Assembly (NCBI RefSeq): GCF_040419245.1
Contig: NZ_JAZHOH010000001.1
Location: 4,092,001 to 4,156,000, forward strand
Length of the DNA stretch: 64,000 nt
Direction of reading: 5' to 3'
Source of the DNA: Ewingella sp. CoE-038-23
Lineage (GTDB): Bacteria; Pseudomonadota; Gammaproteobacteria; Enterobacterales; Enterobacteriaceae
In this document: positions 1-11,158 of the stretch, piece by piece
Layout of the letters: every line of letters starts with the position of its first letter
How positions within the stretch are numbered: position 1 is the stretch's first letter
Program-made: the position numbers and the translations under genes
The notes under the pieces: model-generated
Databases searched by the model: none
Seen by the model: only the letters and a program-made list of their open reading frames with translations
What the model was told of the DNA's origin: nothing

Positions 1-3000
1 GCGTCGTAGCCAAGGTTTGGTGCCAGCCAACGCTCGACTTCGGCAATCGGCATATTTTTGCGTGCCGCGTAGTCTTCCACCTGATCGCGCTGTATCTGGG
101 CCACGGCGAAATACTTACTTTCAGGGTGGCTGAAGTACCAGCCTGATACCGCCGCTCCAGGCCACATGGCGAAGGATTCGGTCAGCCGCATGCCGGTGTT
201 AGTTTCCACGTCCAGCAGTTTCCAGATCTCACCTTTCTCGGTGTGCTCAGGGCAAGCCGGATAGCCCGGCGCAGGGCGAATACCTTGGTAGTTTTCACGG
301 ATCAGCTCTTCGTTGCTCAGGCTCTCGCTCGGCGCGAACCCCCAATAGACTTTACGTACGCGCTCATGCAGATATTCGGCAAAGGCCTCCGCCAGACGGT
401 CTGCCAGAGCTTTGACCATAATTTTGTTGTAGTCGTCGTGCTGGTTGTCATAGGCCTCGGCCAAGGCATCTTCTTCCAGCCCGCCGGTCACCGCAAAGGC
501 GCCCATATAGTCTTTTTTGCCACTGGATTTCGGTGCCACAAAGTCGGCTAAACAGTAGTTAGCAAAATCGGTTTTCTCCGTTTGCTGACGCAGATGGTGG
601 CTGACCACCAGCACCTCTTGGCGGCGCTCATCGCTATAAATTTCAATATCATCGCCTACGCGGTTAGCCGGGAACAGCCCCACCACGCCACGCGGATTCA
701 GTAACTTCTCGTTCGAGAGCTTATCGAGCAGGTCATTGGCGTCTTTGAATAAGCGTTTGGCTTCTTCGCCCACCACTTCATCTTCCAGAATGCGCGGATA
801 TTTACCCGCCAGCGCCCAGGTCATAAAGAAAGGCGTCCAGTCGATGTAGTTTCTCAATGTCTCTATGCTGGCTTCCACCTTCTGCACGCCAAGGCGATGG
901 GCCACCGGTGGGGTATAACTTTCCCAATCGATCACAGTGGCGTTGTCGCGCGCGGTTTCAAGACTGACTGGCGGCGTACGCGGCTTTTTGCGGCCGTGCT
1001 GAATACGCACGGTTTCGTATTCTTTACGAGTACGGGCAACAAAATCATCGCGCTGGGTGCTCGAAAGCAGCGCTGAGACTACCCCCACCGAGCGCGAGGC
1101 ATTCTGTACATAAGTCGTCGGGCCGCTGTAGTTCTGCTCAATTTTCACGGCGGTATGGGCTTTCGAGGTCGTTGCACCGCCAATCAGCAGAGGAATGGTG
1201 AAGCCACGGCGCTCCATCTCTTTGGCAACGTTAACCATTTCATCCAGCGATGGGGTGATTAGCCCTGACAGCCCGATGATATCGACATTCTCTTCAATCG
1301 CCGTTTTGAGGATTTTATCGGTCGGCACCATCACACCCAAGTCGATGATTTCATAGTTATTACACTGTAAAACCACGCCGACGATATTTTTACCAATGTC
1401 ATGGACATCGCCCTTCACCGTCGCCAGCAGGATTTTTCCGTTGGTCTGGCCCTTCTCTTTGCTGGCCTCAATATAAGGCTCGAGATAGGCCACCGCCTGT
1501 TTCATGACACGGGCAGATTTCACCACTTGTGGCAGGAACATTTTGCCTTCGCCAAACAGGTCCCCGACCACGTTCATGCCGTCCATCAGCGGCCCTTCAA
1601 TCACCTCTATTGGGCGAGCCGACAGCTGTCGCGCCTCTTCGGTATCGACTTCGATAAATTCTGTAATTCCTTTAACCAGCGAATATTCCAGACGTTTACG
1701 CACTTCCCAGCTGCGCCACTCAGCCTGCTGTTTATTGGCTTCGCCATCGTCTTTATTGCCACGATATTTTTCCGCCAGATCCAACAGGCGCTCTGTGCCG
1801 TCATCACGACGGTTAAGGATCACATCTTCAACGGCATCGCGTAATTCGGTGGAGAGATCATCGTAGATCGCCAGCTGGCCGGCGTTGACGATCCCCATGT
1901 CCATGCCGTTGCGGATGGCGTGATACAGGAATACGGCGTGGATCGCTTCACGCACAGGCTCATTGCCACGAAATGAGAAGGAGACGTTAGACACGCCGCC
2001 GGAGATCATCGCGTGAGGCAGCTGTTCTTTGATGTCCGCGCAGGCCTCAATGAAGTCCACAGCGTAATTGTTATGCTCTTCAATACCCGTCGCCACAGCG
2101 AAGATATTCGGGTCGAAAATAATGTCTTCCGGCGGGAAACGCACCTCTTCGGTCAACAGTTTATAGGCGCGGCGACAGATCTCGATTTTGCGCGCGCGAG
2201 TATCAGCCTGCCCCACTTCGTCAAATGCCATCACCACCATCGCGGCACCATAGCGACGCACTTTACGCGCATGATTCAGGAAGGCTTCTTCGCCCTCTTT
2301 CATCGAAATGGAGTTCACGATGCCTTTGCCCTGAATACACTTCAGCCCCTTTTCGATGACGTCCCACTTGGATGAGTCAATCATGATAGGCACGCGGGCA
2401 ATGTCAGGCTCACCGGCAATCAGATTCAGAAAACGCACCATGGCGGCTTCGGCATCCAACATGCCTTCGTCCATATTGATATCAATGATCTGCGCGCCGC
2501 TTTCCACCTGCTGGAGAGCCACTTCCAGAGCTTCATTATATTTTTCTTCTTTAATAAGACGTTTAAAACGCGCCGAGCCGGTAACGTTAGTCCTCTCCCC
2601 GACGTTCACAAACAGGGTTTGAGCATCAATGGTTAACGGCTCCAGCCCGGCCAGACGGCAAGCCACCGGGATCTCCGGCAGTTGGCGTGGCGGCACGCCT
2701 TCAACCACTTTAGCTATCGCCGCAATGTGCTCAGGGGTGGTGCCACAGCAACCGCCGACGATATTCAAGAAGCCAGAGCGCGCCCATTCGCCAATATGCT
2801 CCGCCATCTCTTTTGCGCCAAGATCGTATTCACCAAAAGCATTTGGCAAACCGGCGTTGGGGTGAGCTGTGACATAACATTCTGAAATCCGGGACAGCTC
2901 GGCCACGTATTGGCGCAACTCGTCAGGGCCAAGGGCGCAGTTCAGGCCAAAGGTTAGCGGTTTAACGTGGCGCAGAGAGTTATAGAAAGCTTCGGTGGTT

Positions 3001-3677
3001 TGCCCGGAGAGCGTGCGCCCCGAGGCATCGGTGATGGTGCCTGAGATCATAACTGGAAGAATGACGCCCATCGCTTCGAACTCCGTTTCCACGGCGAAGG
3101 TAGCAGCTTTGGCATTCAAGGTATCGAACACGGTTTCAATCATGATCAGATCCGCACCGCCTTCGATCAGGGCGCGAGTCGACTCTCGGTAGGCAGCCAC
3201 CAGCTGATCAAAGGTGACATTACGGAATGCCGGATCGTTAACATCAGGTGAAATTGACGCAGTGCGGTTAGTCGGGCCAAGCACGCCCGCGACGTAACGC
3301 GGCTTTTCAGGAGTGCGCGCCGTCCATTCATCGGCACAAATCCTCGCCAGGCGGGCGGCCTCGTAGTTAATTTCGGCTGAAAGTGACTCCATATGGTAGT
3401 CAGCCATGGCGATGGTGGTTGAGTTGAAGGTGTTGGTTTCGAGAATGTCAGCGCCAGCCTCAAGATAGGCATAATGAATAGCGGTGATCACCTCTGGTTT
3501 GGTCAGCACCAGAAGATCGTTATTCCCTTTGAGATCGCTTTCCCAATTGGCAAAACGCTCGCCGCGATAATCCGCTTCTTCCAGACGATAACTTTGGATC
3601 ATCGTCCCCATGCCGCCGTCCAATACCATAATGCGCTGCGCTAACTGGTTGCGTAGTGCCTCAACTTGATTTGTCAC
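1..3677 (-). CDS. metH: Cobalamin-dependent methionine synthase (3' end just outside window)
   Basis: Transfers a methyl group from 5-methyltetrahydrofolate to homocysteine through methylcobalamin, the last step of methionine synthesis, in the cytoplasm. The reading frame agrees at the start, at the cobalamin motif and at the window edge, so it appears intact. Visible order: homocysteine domain with the zinc cysteines in GGCCGTT (coded near 2,750), pterin domain, cobalamin domain with DVHDIG carrying the His ligand (coded near 1,400), and the C-terminal activation domain ending in WLAPNLGYD at the edge. About 1,225 codons are inside, against 1,227 residues in E. coli, so only the final codon or two and the stop are missing. 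The start is GTG, chosen because GAGGTG precedes it closely and the product aligns from MetH residue 1. It is divergent from iclR, as in K-12. Confidence 0.97.
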   Translation of the reverse strand, partial: MTNQVEALRNQLAQRIMVLDGGMGTMIQSYRLEEADYRGERFANWESDLKGNNDLLVLTKPEVITAIHYAYLEAGADILETNTFNSTTIAMADYHMESLSAEINYEAARLARICADEWTARTPEKPRYVAGVLGPTNRTASISPDVNDPAFRNVTFDQLVAAYRESTRALIEGGADLIMIETVFDTLNAKAATFAVETEFEAMGVILPVMISGTITDASGRTLSGQTTEAFYNSLRHVKPLTFGLNCALGPDELRQYVAELSRISECYVTAHPNAGLPNAFGEYDLGAKEMAEHIGEWARSGFLNIVGGCCGTTPEHIAAIAKVVEGVPPRQLPEIPVACRLAGLEPLTIDAQTLFVNVGERTNVTGSARFKRLIKEEKYNEALEVALQQVESGAQIIDINMDEGMLDAEAAMVRFLNLIAGEPDIARVPIMIDSSKWDVIEKGLKCIQGKGIVNSISMKEGEEAFLNHARKVRRYGAAMVVMAFDEVGQADTRARKIEICRRAYKLLTEEVRFPPEDIIFDPNIFAVATGIEEHNNYAVDFIEACADIKEQLPHAMISGGVSNVSFSFRGNEPVREAIHAVFLYHAIRNGMDMGIVNAGQLAIYDDLSTELRDAVEDVILNRRDDGTERLLDLAEKYRGNKDDGEANKQQAEWRSWEVRKRLEYSLVKGITEFIEVDTEEARQLSARPIEVIEGPLMDGMNVVGDLFGEGKMFLPQVVKSARVMKQAVAYLEPYIEASKEKGQTNGKILLATVKGDVHDIGKNIVGVVLQCNNYEIIDLGVMVPTDKILKTAIEENVDIIGLSGLITPSLDEMVNVAKEMERRGFTIPLLIGGATTSKAHTAVKIEQNYSGPTTYVQNASRSVGVVSALLSSTQRDDFVARTRKEYETVRIQHGRKKPRTPPVSLETARDNATVIDWESYTPPVAHRLGVQKVEASIETLRNYIDWTPFFMTWALAGKYPRILEDEVVGEEAKRLFKDANDLLDKLSNEKLLNPRGVVGLFPANRVGDDIEIYSDERRQEVLVVSHHLRQQTEKTDFANYCLADFVAPKSSGKKDYMGAFAVTGGLEEDALAEAYDNQHDDYNKIMVKALADRLAEAFAEYLHERVRKVYWGFAPSESLSNEELIRENYQGIRPAPGYPACPEHTEKGEIWKLLDVETNTGMRLTESFAMWPGAAVSGWYFSHPESKYFAVAQIQRDQVEDYAARKNMPIAEVERWLAPNLGYD

Positions 3678-3785
3678 TTTCACCTCAATCACCTGTCGTT
3701 CACCACCGGCCAAACCCTTAGCAATCGCCGGAAACCATGAAAAGCATCCTAGCATACCTTCCAAGGGCCAAAGCTCAGGACTTGG

Positions 3786-3798
3786 TGAGACTTTTTCA
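3786..3798 (-). promoter_or_regulatory. Candidate MetR box upstream of metH
   Basis: TGAGACTTTTTCA matches 7 of 8 fixed positions of the MetR consensus TGAA-N5-TTCA. It lies about 110 bp upstream of the metH start, in the metH/iclR divergent region. MetR with homocysteine activates metH in enteric bacteria. A single 13-bp match is weak evidence by itself. Confidence 0.4.
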
Positions 3799-3876
3799 AT
3801 TTAGGAATGCATCTCGCAGGGCGAATGCAACACATCGGATGAGCGGAAATGCAGGTTGCGATCCATACTGTAAAAA

Positions 3877-3891
3877 CGAAAATGAATTCCA
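3877..3891 (+). promoter_or_regulatory. Candidate IclR autoregulatory operator
   Basis: CGAAAATGAATTCCA agrees with the IclR consensus TGGAAATNATTTCCA at 11 of 14 fixed positions. It sits about 50 bp before the iclR start. In E. coli IclR represses its own gene from such a site. Position and match both fit, but footprinting would be needed to prove it. Confidence 0.5.
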
Positions 3892-3941
3892 AAATAACTT
3901 TTATTCCTCGCTAATTAGCGCATCTTACAAGGAAAAGGCCC

Positions 3942-4784
3942 ATGGCAACGCCAGTGACCACCTCGGCCAAACGAGTGAAAAAAGCCAAAGCCGCTGCCGC
4001 CTCGGGCAGCGCCGCCACCGGACAAGTGCAGTCATTAACCCGTGGCCTAAAATTATTAGAATATATCGCGGAAGCTCAGGGCAGCGTGGCGCTCACAGAT
4101 TTAGCCCAGCAGGCCGGTCTGCCGAACTCAACCACCCACCGGTTGCTAACCACCATGCAACAGCAGGGTTTTGTTCGTCAGGTGGGTGATTTAGGGCTGT
4201 GGACTATCGGCTCCCACGCGTTTGTGGTCGGCAGCAGCTTCCTGCAAAGCCGTAATTTGCTGGCAATGGTGCATCCAATGCTGCGTCGATTAATGGAGGA
4301 ATCAGGCGAGACGGTCAATCTGGCCGTGCTGGATCACAGCGACTATCAGGCGATTATTATCGATCAGGTGCAGTGCAACGCGCTGATGAGAATGTCGGCG
4401 CCTATCGGTGGCAAACTGCCGATGCACGCCTCGGGAGCGGGGAAAGCTTTCCTCTCCACCTTGCCTGAAGACAGGCTGGTGAAGCTGCTGCATAAAATCG
4501 GACTGCACAGCTATACGCCGCTGACTCGCACCTCTCCTGCCAACTTAAAACAGGAGTTGGCGGATACCCGTAAACGAGGCTATGCCTTTGATGATGAAGA
4601 ACATGCGCTGGGGCTGCGTTGTGTGGCGACCTGCATTTACGACGAGCATAACGACGCCTATGCGGCTATTTCGATTTCAGGGCCGATATCGCGTATTACT
4701 GACGACCGCGTGACGGAGCTGGGCGCGCTGGTGATTCACGCGGCCAAAGAGATCACTCAGGCTTACGGCGGCGGGAAGCATTAA
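3942..4784 (+). CDS. iclR: IclR, repressor of the glyoxylate bypass operon
   Basis: Transcriptional repressor of aceBAK and of itself, responsive to glyoxylate and pyruvate in E. coli. The 280-residue product has a Lys/Ala-rich N-terminal tail, a winged helix-turn-helix (about residues 27-90, with LAQQAGLPNSTTHRLL), and a C-terminal effector domain (about 100-275, with GGKLPMHASGAGKAFL and DDEEHALGLRC). The ATG follows AAGGAAAAG. The N-terminal tail differs from E. coli while the remainder aligns throughout. It is divergent from metH and convergent with aceK, the same order as in K-12. Confidence 0.97.
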   Translation: MATPVTTSAKRVKKAKAAAASGSAATGQVQSLTRGLKLLEYIAEAQGSVALTDLAQQAGLPNSTTHRLLTTMQQQGFVRQVGDLGLWTIGSHAFVVGSSFLQSRNLLAMVHPMLRRLMEESGETVNLAVLDHSDYQAIIIDQVQCNALMRMSAPIGGKLPMHASGAGKAFLSTLPEDRLVKLLHKIGLHSYTPLTRTSPANLKQELADTRKRGYAFDDEEHALGLRCVATCIYDEHNDAYAAISISGPISRITDDRVTELGALVIHAAKEITQAYGGGKH

Positions 4785-4795
4785 TTCTTATCGGG

Positions 4796-6556
4796 CTATG
4801 ACAGGGAAGTGATAGCCGGTATCTCAGCCCAGGCTTTTTCATCTCGGCGTTGACTAAAGCGTTGTTGGCGACGATAGGCGTAGACGTCGTCAACTTCGCC
4901 AGCAAGGATGCGTTGCTGCACTTTCTGCCAATACTCCACGTCAAAAAGATCGCCATGTAACATCTCAAACAGCGGCTTTATTCTTTTGTCGCTGCACAGG
5001 AAATGGCGGAATTCTTCGGGAAACACGTCTTGCGGCGAGGTGCTGTACCAAGGTTCACTGGCTAGCTCATCTTCGGGGTAGCGCGCGGCGGGAATGGCGC
5101 GGAAATTAACGTCCGTCATGTAACAGATTTCATCGTAATCATAAAACACCACCCGACCGTGCCGGGTGACGCCGAAGTTTTTAAACAGCATATCGCCAGG
5201 GAAGATATTCGCCGCGGCCAGCTGCTTAATGGCGTTGCCATACTCTTCAATTATATCGTGCAATTGCGGGTCAGTGGCAGTTTCGAGGTAGATATTCAGC
5301 GGCGTCATGCGCCGTTCAATATACAAATGGCGTATCAGAATGCTGTCGCCAAGATCTTCGATTTTGCTCGGCACCTCGCGCAATAGCTCATCCATTAGTT
5401 CAGGACTGATATCTTTCTTGGCTAAGGCGAAATGCTCAAACTCCTGTGTATCCGCCATACGCCCCACGCGATCATGCTCTTTGACCAATTGATAACAGGC
5501 TTTCACCTGCGCCTCGGTCACCTCTTTTTGCGGAGCAAAATTATCTTTAATCACTTTGAAAACGCGGTCACTTTCCGCCAAAGTAAAGACCAGCATCACC
5601 ATGCCTTTGACGCCCGGCGCGATAATAAACGGCTGCTGAGTATTTGCCATAAAGCGCAAATGTTCGCGATAGCATTCGGTTTTGGCATGCTTCTGACAGC
5701 CGATGGCGCTATACAGCTCGGCGGTGGTTTTGCCGGGTAAAATTTCACGCAGCCATTCCACCAGCGCGGCGGGCTGAGGGGCATACACCATGAAATAGGA
5801 GCGGGCGAACCCAAAGACAATACTGGCATCGTCATTTTTGGTCAGGCAGGTATCAACAAAGAGTTGGCCATTCAGACTTCGGTGAATCGGCAGTAGAAAA
5901 GGTAGAGTCTGGCCGGCTATGTGCATTTTGCCAATCAGCCATGCGGCTTTATTGCGATAGAACAGCTCAGTGGCGACATCGATAACAACCGTAGACAATG
6001 TCTGTTGAGAATAGGTTTTCTGCAAACTTGCCAAGATATAATCGACATCCCGCTCTCTCTCTTCCCATTCCAAACGCAAGGGTAAGTCAGCCAGTATCGA
6101 CAGCAGCATCTGGCGAACATGGCTTTGCGACTCATAGCGGCGAAACAGCGGGCGAGTACCATTACGCAGGTGAGCATCAGGCTGCTCAGTGAACACAAAC
6201 AGCCTTTCTTCGGTTAAATCGCGGTGTTTGAAAATCCGGCAATAAACTGAATTAAAGAAGCTCTCCGCGATCTCAGCGCGGGGGTATTCCGGTAAGAGCT
6301 GGCTGTAAAACTGCTTTACGGTTTTCAGGAAAGAGGCATCGTAGAAATGAGCGCCGGTGATGCATTTAAGCTGAGCCACCACCAGCCCAACGTGATGGTC
6401 ATAGAGATGAATACGCTGCTTCATTGCCGCCTGTACGGCTTTCCAATCAGCCTGTTCAAATCGCTGCTGGGCGCCAGCAGTCACCTCAAGAAATCGGCCA
6501 TATTGAGCATCAAAACCCTGCAATATCGTCTGTGCTATCAGCAACTCTATCCGCAT
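4796..6556 (-). CDS. aceK: Isocitrate dehydrogenase kinase/phosphatase
   Basis: Bifunctional enzyme that phosphorylates isocitrate dehydrogenase to divert isocitrate into the glyoxylate bypass, and dephosphorylates it to restore the TCA flux. Recognisable parts are the N-terminal regulatory region ([20 protein letters not shown]), the ATP-binding segment [24 protein letters not shown], and the metal-binding [13 protein letters not shown] use the ATG at 6556 (586 residues; E. coli 578) because AGGGGAG stands 6 nt before it; an in-frame ATG at 6577 has no comparable ribosome site. Third gene of aceBAK. A GC hairpin separates it from aceA. Confidence 0.96.
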   Translation of the reverse strand: MRIELLIAQTILQGFDAQYGRFLEVTAGAQQRFEQADWKAVQAAMKQRIHLYDHHVGLVVAQLKCITGAHFYDASFLKTVKQFYSQLLPEYPRAEIAESFFNSVYCRIFKHRDLTEERLFVFTEQPDAHLRNGTRPLFRRYESQSHVRQMLLSILADLPLRLEWEERERDVDYILASLQKTYSQQTLSTVVIDVATELFYRNKAAWLIGKMHIAGQTLPFLLPIHRSLNGQLFVDTCLTKNDDASIVFGFARSYFMVYAPQPAALVEWLREILPGKTTAELYSAIGCQKHAKTECYREHLRFMANTQQPFIIAPGVKGMVMLVFTLAESDRVFKVIKDNFAPQKEVTEAQVKACYQLVKEHDRVGRMADTQEFEHFALAKKDISPELMDELLREVPSKIEDLGDSILIRHLYIERRMTPLNIYLETATDPQLHDIIEEYGNAIKQLAAANIFPGDMLFKNFGVTRHGRVVFYDYDEICYMTDVNFRAIPAARYPEDELASEPWYSTSPQDVFPEEFRHFLCSDKRIKPLFEMLHGDLFDVEYWQKVQQRILAGEVDDVYAYRRQQRFSQRRDEKAWAEIPAITSLS

Positions 6557-6586
6557 AATCTGCTCCCCTGCCGCCATACGTCAGCA

Positions 6587-6605
6587 GGCCCGGACAAGCC
6601 GGGCC
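6587..6605 (-). terminator. aceA-aceK intercistronic GC hairpin
   Basis: GGCCCGG and CCGGGCC are perfect complements with a 5-nt loop, in the 56-bp gap after the aceA stop. No U run follows, so it is not a standard terminator. In E. coli a stable structure at the same place is linked to the much lower output of aceK than of aceA. A role in partial termination or mRNA protection is inferred. Confidence 0.6.
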
Positions 6606-6612
6606 GATAAAA

Positions 6613-7926
6613 TCAGGTACCGAACTGTTGTTCTTCGGTCGAGCCGGTGAGCGCCGTGACTGACGAGCGGCCACCCTGAATGATGGTGGTCACCTTGTCG
6701 AAATAGCCGGTGCCAACCTCTTGCTGGTGCGAGGCAAAGGTGTAACCGCGATTCACAGCAGCAAATTCTGGCTCCTGAACTTTTTCCACATAGTGTTTCA
6801 TGCCCTCTCCCTGCGCGTAGGCATGGGCTAAATCGAACATGTTGAACCACATGCTGTGGATGCCCGCCAGCGTGATGAACTGGTACTGGTAGCCCATGTC
6901 GGCAAGCCGCTGCTGGAAGCTGGCGATGGTTTTGTCATCCAGATTCTTCTTCCAGTTGAAAGAAGGCGAGCAGTTGTAGGCCAATAACTTGCCGGGGAAA
7001 CGAGCGTGGATAGCATCGGCAAAACGCTGGGCCAGCTCCAAATCTGGGGTGGAAGTCTCACACCAAACAATGTCGGCATAAGGCGCATAGGCCAAGCCAC
7101 GGCTGATGGCCTGCTCAATCCCCGCGTGGGTGCGGTAGAAGCCTTCAGGCGTGCGTTCACCGGTGATAAATTCGCTGTCGTAAGGGTCGCAATCTGAGGT
7201 TAATAAGTCAGCCGCGTCCGCGTCGGTTCGCGCAACCAGCAGCGTAGGTACGCCGAGAACATCGGCCGCTAAACGGGCGGAAACCAGCTTCTGCACGGCT
7301 TCTTGAGTCGGCACCAAGACTTTTCCGCCCATGTGGCCGCATTTCTTCACCGCAGCAAGTTGGTCTTCAAAGTGAACGGCCGCCGCACCCGCCTCAATCA
7401 TCGCTTTCATCAGCTCAAACGCGTTGAGCACGCCGCCAAAACCGGCCTCAGCATCGGCAACAATAGGTAAGAAGTAATCGGTGTAGCCCGCCTGCCCTGG
7501 CTCAATATTATTCGCCCACTGGATTTGATCAGCCCGGCGGAAAGTATTGTTAATGCGATTCACCACTTCAGGGACAGAGTTCACCGGATAGAGCGACTGG
7601 TCCGGGTACATGCTCGACGCGGTATTGGCGTCAGCCGCGACCTGCCAACCGGAAAGATAAATCGCTTCCAGACCGGCTTTCGCTTGTTGCAATGCCTGCC
7701 CGCCGGTCAATGCCCCAAGGCAATTGACATAGCCTTTACGAGACTCGCCGTGCAATAAACCCCACAGGCGTTTCGCGCCATTTTGCGCCAGCGTGCACTC
7801 TGGATTCACCGAACCACGCAGGCTTATCACTTCAGCAGTACTGTACGGGCGGGTGATCCCCTCCCAACGCGGTTGTGACCAATTTTCTTCAAGCTGCTGA
7901 ATTTGCTGAGTACGTGAGTTTTTCAT
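6613..7926 (-). CDS. aceA: Isocitrate lyase
   Basis: Cleaves isocitrate to glyoxylate and succinate, the first step of the glyoxylate bypass needed for growth on acetate and fatty acids. The 437-residue product (E. coli 434) has the catalytic KKCGHMGGK loop, the metal-binding region [10 protein letters not shown], the TDADAADL segment and the conserved NCSPSFNW. It lies 48 bp after aceB in the same direction, with AGGAAAC before the ATG, and is the second gene of aceBAK. Confidence 0.98.
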   Translation of the reverse strand: MKNSRTQQIQQLEENWSQPRWEGITRPYSTAEVISLRGSVNPECTLAQNGAKRLWGLLHGESRKGYVNCLGALTGGQALQQAKAGLEAIYLSGWQVAADANTASSMYPDQSLYPVNSVPEVVNRINNTFRRADQIQWANNIEPGQAGYTDYFLPIVADAEAGFGGVLNAFELMKAMIEAGAAAVHFEDQLAAVKKCGHMGGKVLVPTQEAVQKLVSARLAADVLGVPTLLVARTDADAADLLTSDCDPYDSEFITGERTPEGFYRTHAGIEQAISRGLAYAPYADIVWCETSTPDLELAQRFADAIHARFPGKLLAYNCSPSFNWKKNLDDKTIASFQQRLADMGYQYQFITLAGIHSMWFNMFDLAHAYAQGEGMKHYVEKVQEPEFAAVNRGYTFASHQQEVGTGYFDKVTTIIQGGRSSVTALTGSTEEQQFGT

Positions 7927-7974
7927 GGCAAGTTTCCTGTTCTTTGTTTTATGGGTTTGTAGGGGATAAGTGCG

Positions 7975-9573
7975 TTAAGCCAGCAGGGCATAGCCCGGCA
8001 AGGTGAGGAAGTCGACCAGCTCTTCTTGAGTGGTGATGCGCTCCATCAGCGCCGCCGCCTCGCTAAATCGCCCGGCGCTGAAACGCTGCTCACCTAACTC
8101 TTGCTGGATGACCTGCATTTCTTCGCAAAGCATTTTGCGGAACAGCGCCTTGGTCACAGGCTGTCCGTCACTCAGGGTTTTACCATGATGTATCCACTGC
8201 CAAATGGAGGTGCGGGAGATCTCAGCAGTCGCGGCATCTTCCATCAGCCCGTAAATCGGCACGCAGCCGTTGCCCGAGATCCAAGCTTCAATGTATTGCA
8301 CGGCGACGCGAATATTGGCGCGCATCCCCTCTTCGGTTCGCTCCCCCGCGCAAGGCTCTAACAGCTCGCTGGCGGAGATCGGGGCATCTTGGTCACGGGA
8401 AACATCCAGCTGGTTTTTACGTTCGCCCAGTGCCCGGTCGAAAATAGCCATTACCGTGTCGGCGAGGCCCGGATGAGCAATCCAGGTACCGTCATGACCA
8501 TTTTTGGCTTCTAACTCTTTGTCACTCTTCACTTTATTCAGCACCCACTCGTTGCGCTGGGTATCTTTGCTTGGAATGAAGGCGGCCATGCCCCCCATAG
8601 CAAAGGCACCGCGACGATGACAAGTTTTGATCAACAGCCGTGAATAGGCGCTGAGGAATGGCTGAGTCATGGTGACAGCCTGACGATCGGGCAAAACGCG
8701 ATCCGGATAATTTTTCAATGTTTTGATATAGCTAAAGATATAGTCCCAGCGCCCGCAGTTAAGCCCCACAATATGACTGCGCAAGTGGTAGAGGATTTCA
8801 TCCATTTGGAAGACCGCGGGCAGTGTCTCAATCAGCACGGTCGCCTTAATGGTTCCGCGCGGCAAGTCGACGTAATCTTCCGCAAAACTAAAGATGTCGT
8901 TCCACCAAGCAGCTTCCTGATAAGACTGGGTTTTAGGCAGGTAAAAGTACGGGCCGCTGCCTTTAGCCAGCAATGCGCGATAGTTATGGAAAAAGTACAT
9001 GGCGAAATCAAACAAGCCACCGGGGATTGGCTCTCCTTCCCAATGAATGTGTTTTTCTGGCAGATGCAACCCGCGTACGCGGCATACTAATACCGCCGGA
9101 TCGGGTTTTAACTGATAAATCTTTCCTGCTTCATTGGTGTAGCTGATGGTCCCGTTGACGGCATCGCGCAAATTGATCTGACCTTCGATCACTTTATTCC
9201 AGTCAGGAGCTAACGAATCCTCAAAGTCTGCCATGAAGACTTTTACATTAGCATTCAGGGCGTTAATGACCATTTTTCGTTCAACTGGCCCGGTGATCTC
9301 CACTCTTCTATCCTGCAAATCAACGGGAATACCTTTAATCTGCCAAATACCTTCACGAATGGAATTTGTTTCCGAAATGAAATCCGGAAGCTGGCCCTGA
9401 TCGATTTTGCGCTGCTGCTCAATCCGACTCTGCAAAAGATGGTGACGGGAGGCGCTAAAGCGCGTCACCAGCTCTGTCAGAAAATCGATCGCTTCGTCTG
9501 TCAGGATTAATGCGTCGTTACTGCTTAAATTACGGGTAAATTGCAAAGGGGCATGGGTTATCTGCTGATTCAT
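7975..9573 (-). CDS. aceB: Malate synthase A
   Basis: Condenses glyoxylate with acetyl-CoA to malate, completing the glyoxylate bypass. Family signatures include DRRVEITGPVERKMVINALN, FMADFEDSLAPDWNK, the GLNCGRWDYIFSYIKT region, and GNGCVPIYGLMEDAATAEI near the C-terminus. I place the start at the second ATG (532 residues; E. coli 533), because AGGAG lies 7 nt before it. The ATG at 9579 is almost on top of that ribosome site. It is the first gene of aceBAK and follows an IclR operator. Confidence 0.97.
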   Translation of the reverse strand: MNQQITHAPLQFTRNLSSNDALILTDEAIDFLTELVTRFSASRHHLLQSRIEQQRKIDQGQLPDFISETNSIREGIWQIKGIPVDLQDRRVEITGPVERKMVINALNANVKVFMADFEDSLAPDWNKVIEGQINLRDAVNGTISYTNEAGKIYQLKPDPAVLVCRVRGLHLPEKHIHWEGEPIPGGLFDFAMYFFHNYRALLAKGSGPYFYLPKTQSYQEAAWWNDIFSFAEDYVDLPRGTIKATVLIETLPAVFQMDEILYHLRSHIVGLNCGRWDYIFSYIKTLKNYPDRVLPDRQAVTMTQPFLSAYSRLLIKTCHRRGAFAMGGMAAFIPSKDTQRNEWVLNKVKSDKELEAKNGHDGTWIAHPGLADTVMAIFDRALGERKNQLDVSRDQDAPISASELLEPCAGERTEEGMRANIRVAVQYIEAWISGNGCVPIYGLMEDAATAEISRTSIWQWIHHGKTLSDGQPVTKALFRKMLCEEMQVIQQELGEQRFSAGRFSEAAALMERITTQEELVDFLTLPGYALLA

Positions 9574-9733
9574 TGGCATTCTCCTGACTTATCTCTTCTC
9601 TTTCAGCCAGGAATAGTAAGGTCCGGCCGGTTAATTTCAGAGGATCTAGGGCTCGGACATCAGGATCATTTGACCTCAACAATCTCAACCGAAACGCAGC
9701 CTCAGTAAGATCTAAGCGTAATCACTAAACCCA

Positions 9734-9758
9734 TAAAATCAAAAACGATTTCCATTTT
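9734..9758 (-). promoter_or_regulatory. IclR operator of aceBAK
   Basis: On the minus strand the segment contains TGGAAATCGTTTTTGATTTT, nearly the same as the E. coli aceB operator. It lies about 160 bp upstream of the aceB start. The rest of the 363-bp gap between aceB and metA (9,574-9,936) holds an AT-rich tract, an 18-bp palindrome and the metA terminator, and no gene that I can see. Confidence 0.8.
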
Positions 9759-9801
9759 ATTTTTGTTTTTATTTTTTATTTCTTTTAATCATTAGGTTAC
9801 G

Positions 9802-9819
9802 AGAGAAAATATTTTCTCT
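9802..9819. repeat. Perfect 18-bp AT-rich palindrome upstream of aceBAK
   Basis: AGAGAAAATATTTTCTCT reads the same on both strands. It lies about 45 bp upstream of the IclR operator and about 80 bp downstream of the metA stop. Its symmetry and position suggest a binding site for a dimeric regulator, but it matches no consensus that I can name. Confidence 0.6.
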
Positions 9820-9901
9820 AAAAAGGAATTAACTTTCACAAAAAAGGAGGATTGGAATTTAATAGGGAGATAGCTGGAAGAGGAGTGAAGACTAATAATT
9901 G

Positions 9902-9922
9902 AGGCGAGCAAGACGCTCGCCT
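9902..9922 (-). terminator. Probable metA terminator
   Basis: An 8-bp perfect stem (AGGCGAGC with GCTCGCCT, 5-nt loop) begins 15 bp after the metA stop. The following minus-strand sequence is only moderately U-rich (CAATTATT), so termination may be incomplete. Confidence 0.6.
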
Positions 9923-9936
9923 ATGAAAGCCTATGA

Positions 9937-10866
9937 CTATTCGAGGGTAGGATTCATCTGGCGAAGATCAAACGGAGTGATCTGGTAAACGTAATAATTT
10001 AGCCAGTTGGTGAATAACAGATGTCCATGGCTGCGCCAGGTCGCCTTTGGCGATAAAGCAGGATTATCCTGCGGGAAGTAGTTAAATGGCATATCAGGAG
10101 ACAAACCTGCATCTCTGTCTCGCAGGTATTCACCGGCTAACGTGCCCGCATCGTATTCAGGGTGGCCAGTCACAAAAGCCATACGCTTATCTTTGGTCGC
10201 AAAGAGATAAGCACCGGCCTCTTCGGATTCGGCTAGGATATCGAGATCGGTGTATTGGCGCAGCTCGTGCGTTGGGAAGTCCGCATAGCGAGAATGCGGC
10301 GCTAAAAAGCTCTCATCAAACCCGCGCGTGAGTAAAGCCAGCGGCTGTAAGGTTTGATGATGATAAACGCCAGATAATTTGGTTTCACGCGTCATTTTCG
10401 GCGTGCCATAGAGCACATTCAAAGCGGCCTGCACCGCCCAGCACACGAACAGCGTGGAGGTCACATGTTCTTTCGCCCAGTGAACCACTCGTTCAATCTG
10501 TGGCCAATAGGCAACATCGCAAAAATCCACCAATCCAAGTGGTGCTCCAGTGACAATCAAACCATCGTAATTCTCGTGCTGAATATCCTCAAAATCGCAG
10601 TAGAAATTATTCAGATGCTCAGCAGGCGTGTTTTTTGACTCGCGGCTATCAATGCGCAGAAGCTGAACGTCAATTTGTAGGGGTGAGTTAGAAAGGAGGC
10701 GCAAAAATTGATTTTCAGTCTCAATTTTCTTCGGCATTAGGTTCAAGATCAAAACCTTAAGCGGTCGAATCTCCTGAGTTTTTGCACGAGATGAGGTCAT
10801 AACAAAGACGTTCTCATTTCGTAAAAAATTCACTGCTGGTAATTCATCAGGAACCCGAATTGGCAT
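9937..10866 (-). CDS. metA: Homoserine O-succinyltransferase
   Basis: Activates homoserine with succinyl-CoA, the first committed step of methionine synthesis. The 309-residue length equals that of E. coli. The nucleophile Cys is in [16 protein letters not shown], the substrate-specificity region is near [11 protein letters not shown], and the catalytic His is in VTGHPEYD. The ATG follows GAGGAAG. MetJ boxes lie just upstream. It follows the rRNA operon in the same direction and is separated from it by a strong terminator. Confidence 0.98.
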   Translation of the reverse strand: MPIRVPDELPAVNFLRNENVFVMTSSRAKTQEIRPLKVLILNLMPKKIETENQFLRLLSNSPLQIDVQLLRIDSRESKNTPAEHLNNFYCDFEDIQHENYDGLIVTGAPLGLVDFCDVAYWPQIERVVHWAKEHVTSTLFVCWAVQAALNVLYGTPKMTRETKLSGVYHHQTLQPLALLTRGFDESFLAPHSRYADFPTHELRQYTDLDILAESEEAGAYLFATKDKRMAFVTGHPEYDAGTLAGEYLRDRDAGLSPDMPFNYFPQDNPALSPKATWRSHGHLLFTNWLNYYVYQITPFDLRQMNPTLE

Positions 10867-10880
10867 AGCAACTTCCTCAC

Positions 10881-10914
10881 TGCATCCGTATATACGTTTA
10901 GACTTCTAGATGCC
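10881..10914 (-). promoter_or_regulatory. MetJ operator (tandem met boxes) of metA
   Basis: On the minus strand adjacent 8-mers GCATCTAG, AAGTCTAA, ACGTATAT and ACGGATGC resemble repeats of the met box AGACGTCT and end about 15 bp before the metA start. This arrangement is the same as in the E. coli metA control region, where MetJ with S-adenosylmethionine represses. The rest of the gap up to the rrn terminator (10,915-11,108) shows nothing further that I can assign. Confidence 0.75.
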
Positions 10915-11110
10915 CGACAATAGCGGTTTTCACTATTAAAGTCGAGTGAGGTATGTTCAAGGTGAGAAATCTTCAGCTTTAAGTAATATGTTTAGCTAAT
11001 TTTGTTCTATTAGGATGAGAGGACAGGGAGACTTGCCGTTATTGGGGGGAACTCAAAAGAAAAAGCCTCTTGTCCTACTTTATTATCCAGCAGAGAACCG
11101 CCGGAAGGCA

Positions 11111-11143
11111 AAAAAGCAAAAGCCCCGTACTTGCGTACGGGGC
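11111..11143 (-). terminator. rRNA operon terminator
   Basis: A 9-bp stem GCCCCGTAC/GTACGGGGC with a 4-nt loop, followed on the minus strand by TTTTGCTTTTTT, directly after the last 5S gene. It is the strongest intrinsic terminator in the window. Confidence 0.92.
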
Positions 11144-11158
11144 CTTGGCTTTTATTTG

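Noticed and set aside
3737..4189. 150-codon plus-strand open frame overlapping iclR
   Set aside because: It runs through the metH-iclR gap and out of frame across iclR, has no ribosome site, and is incompatible with the well-conserved IclR frame.
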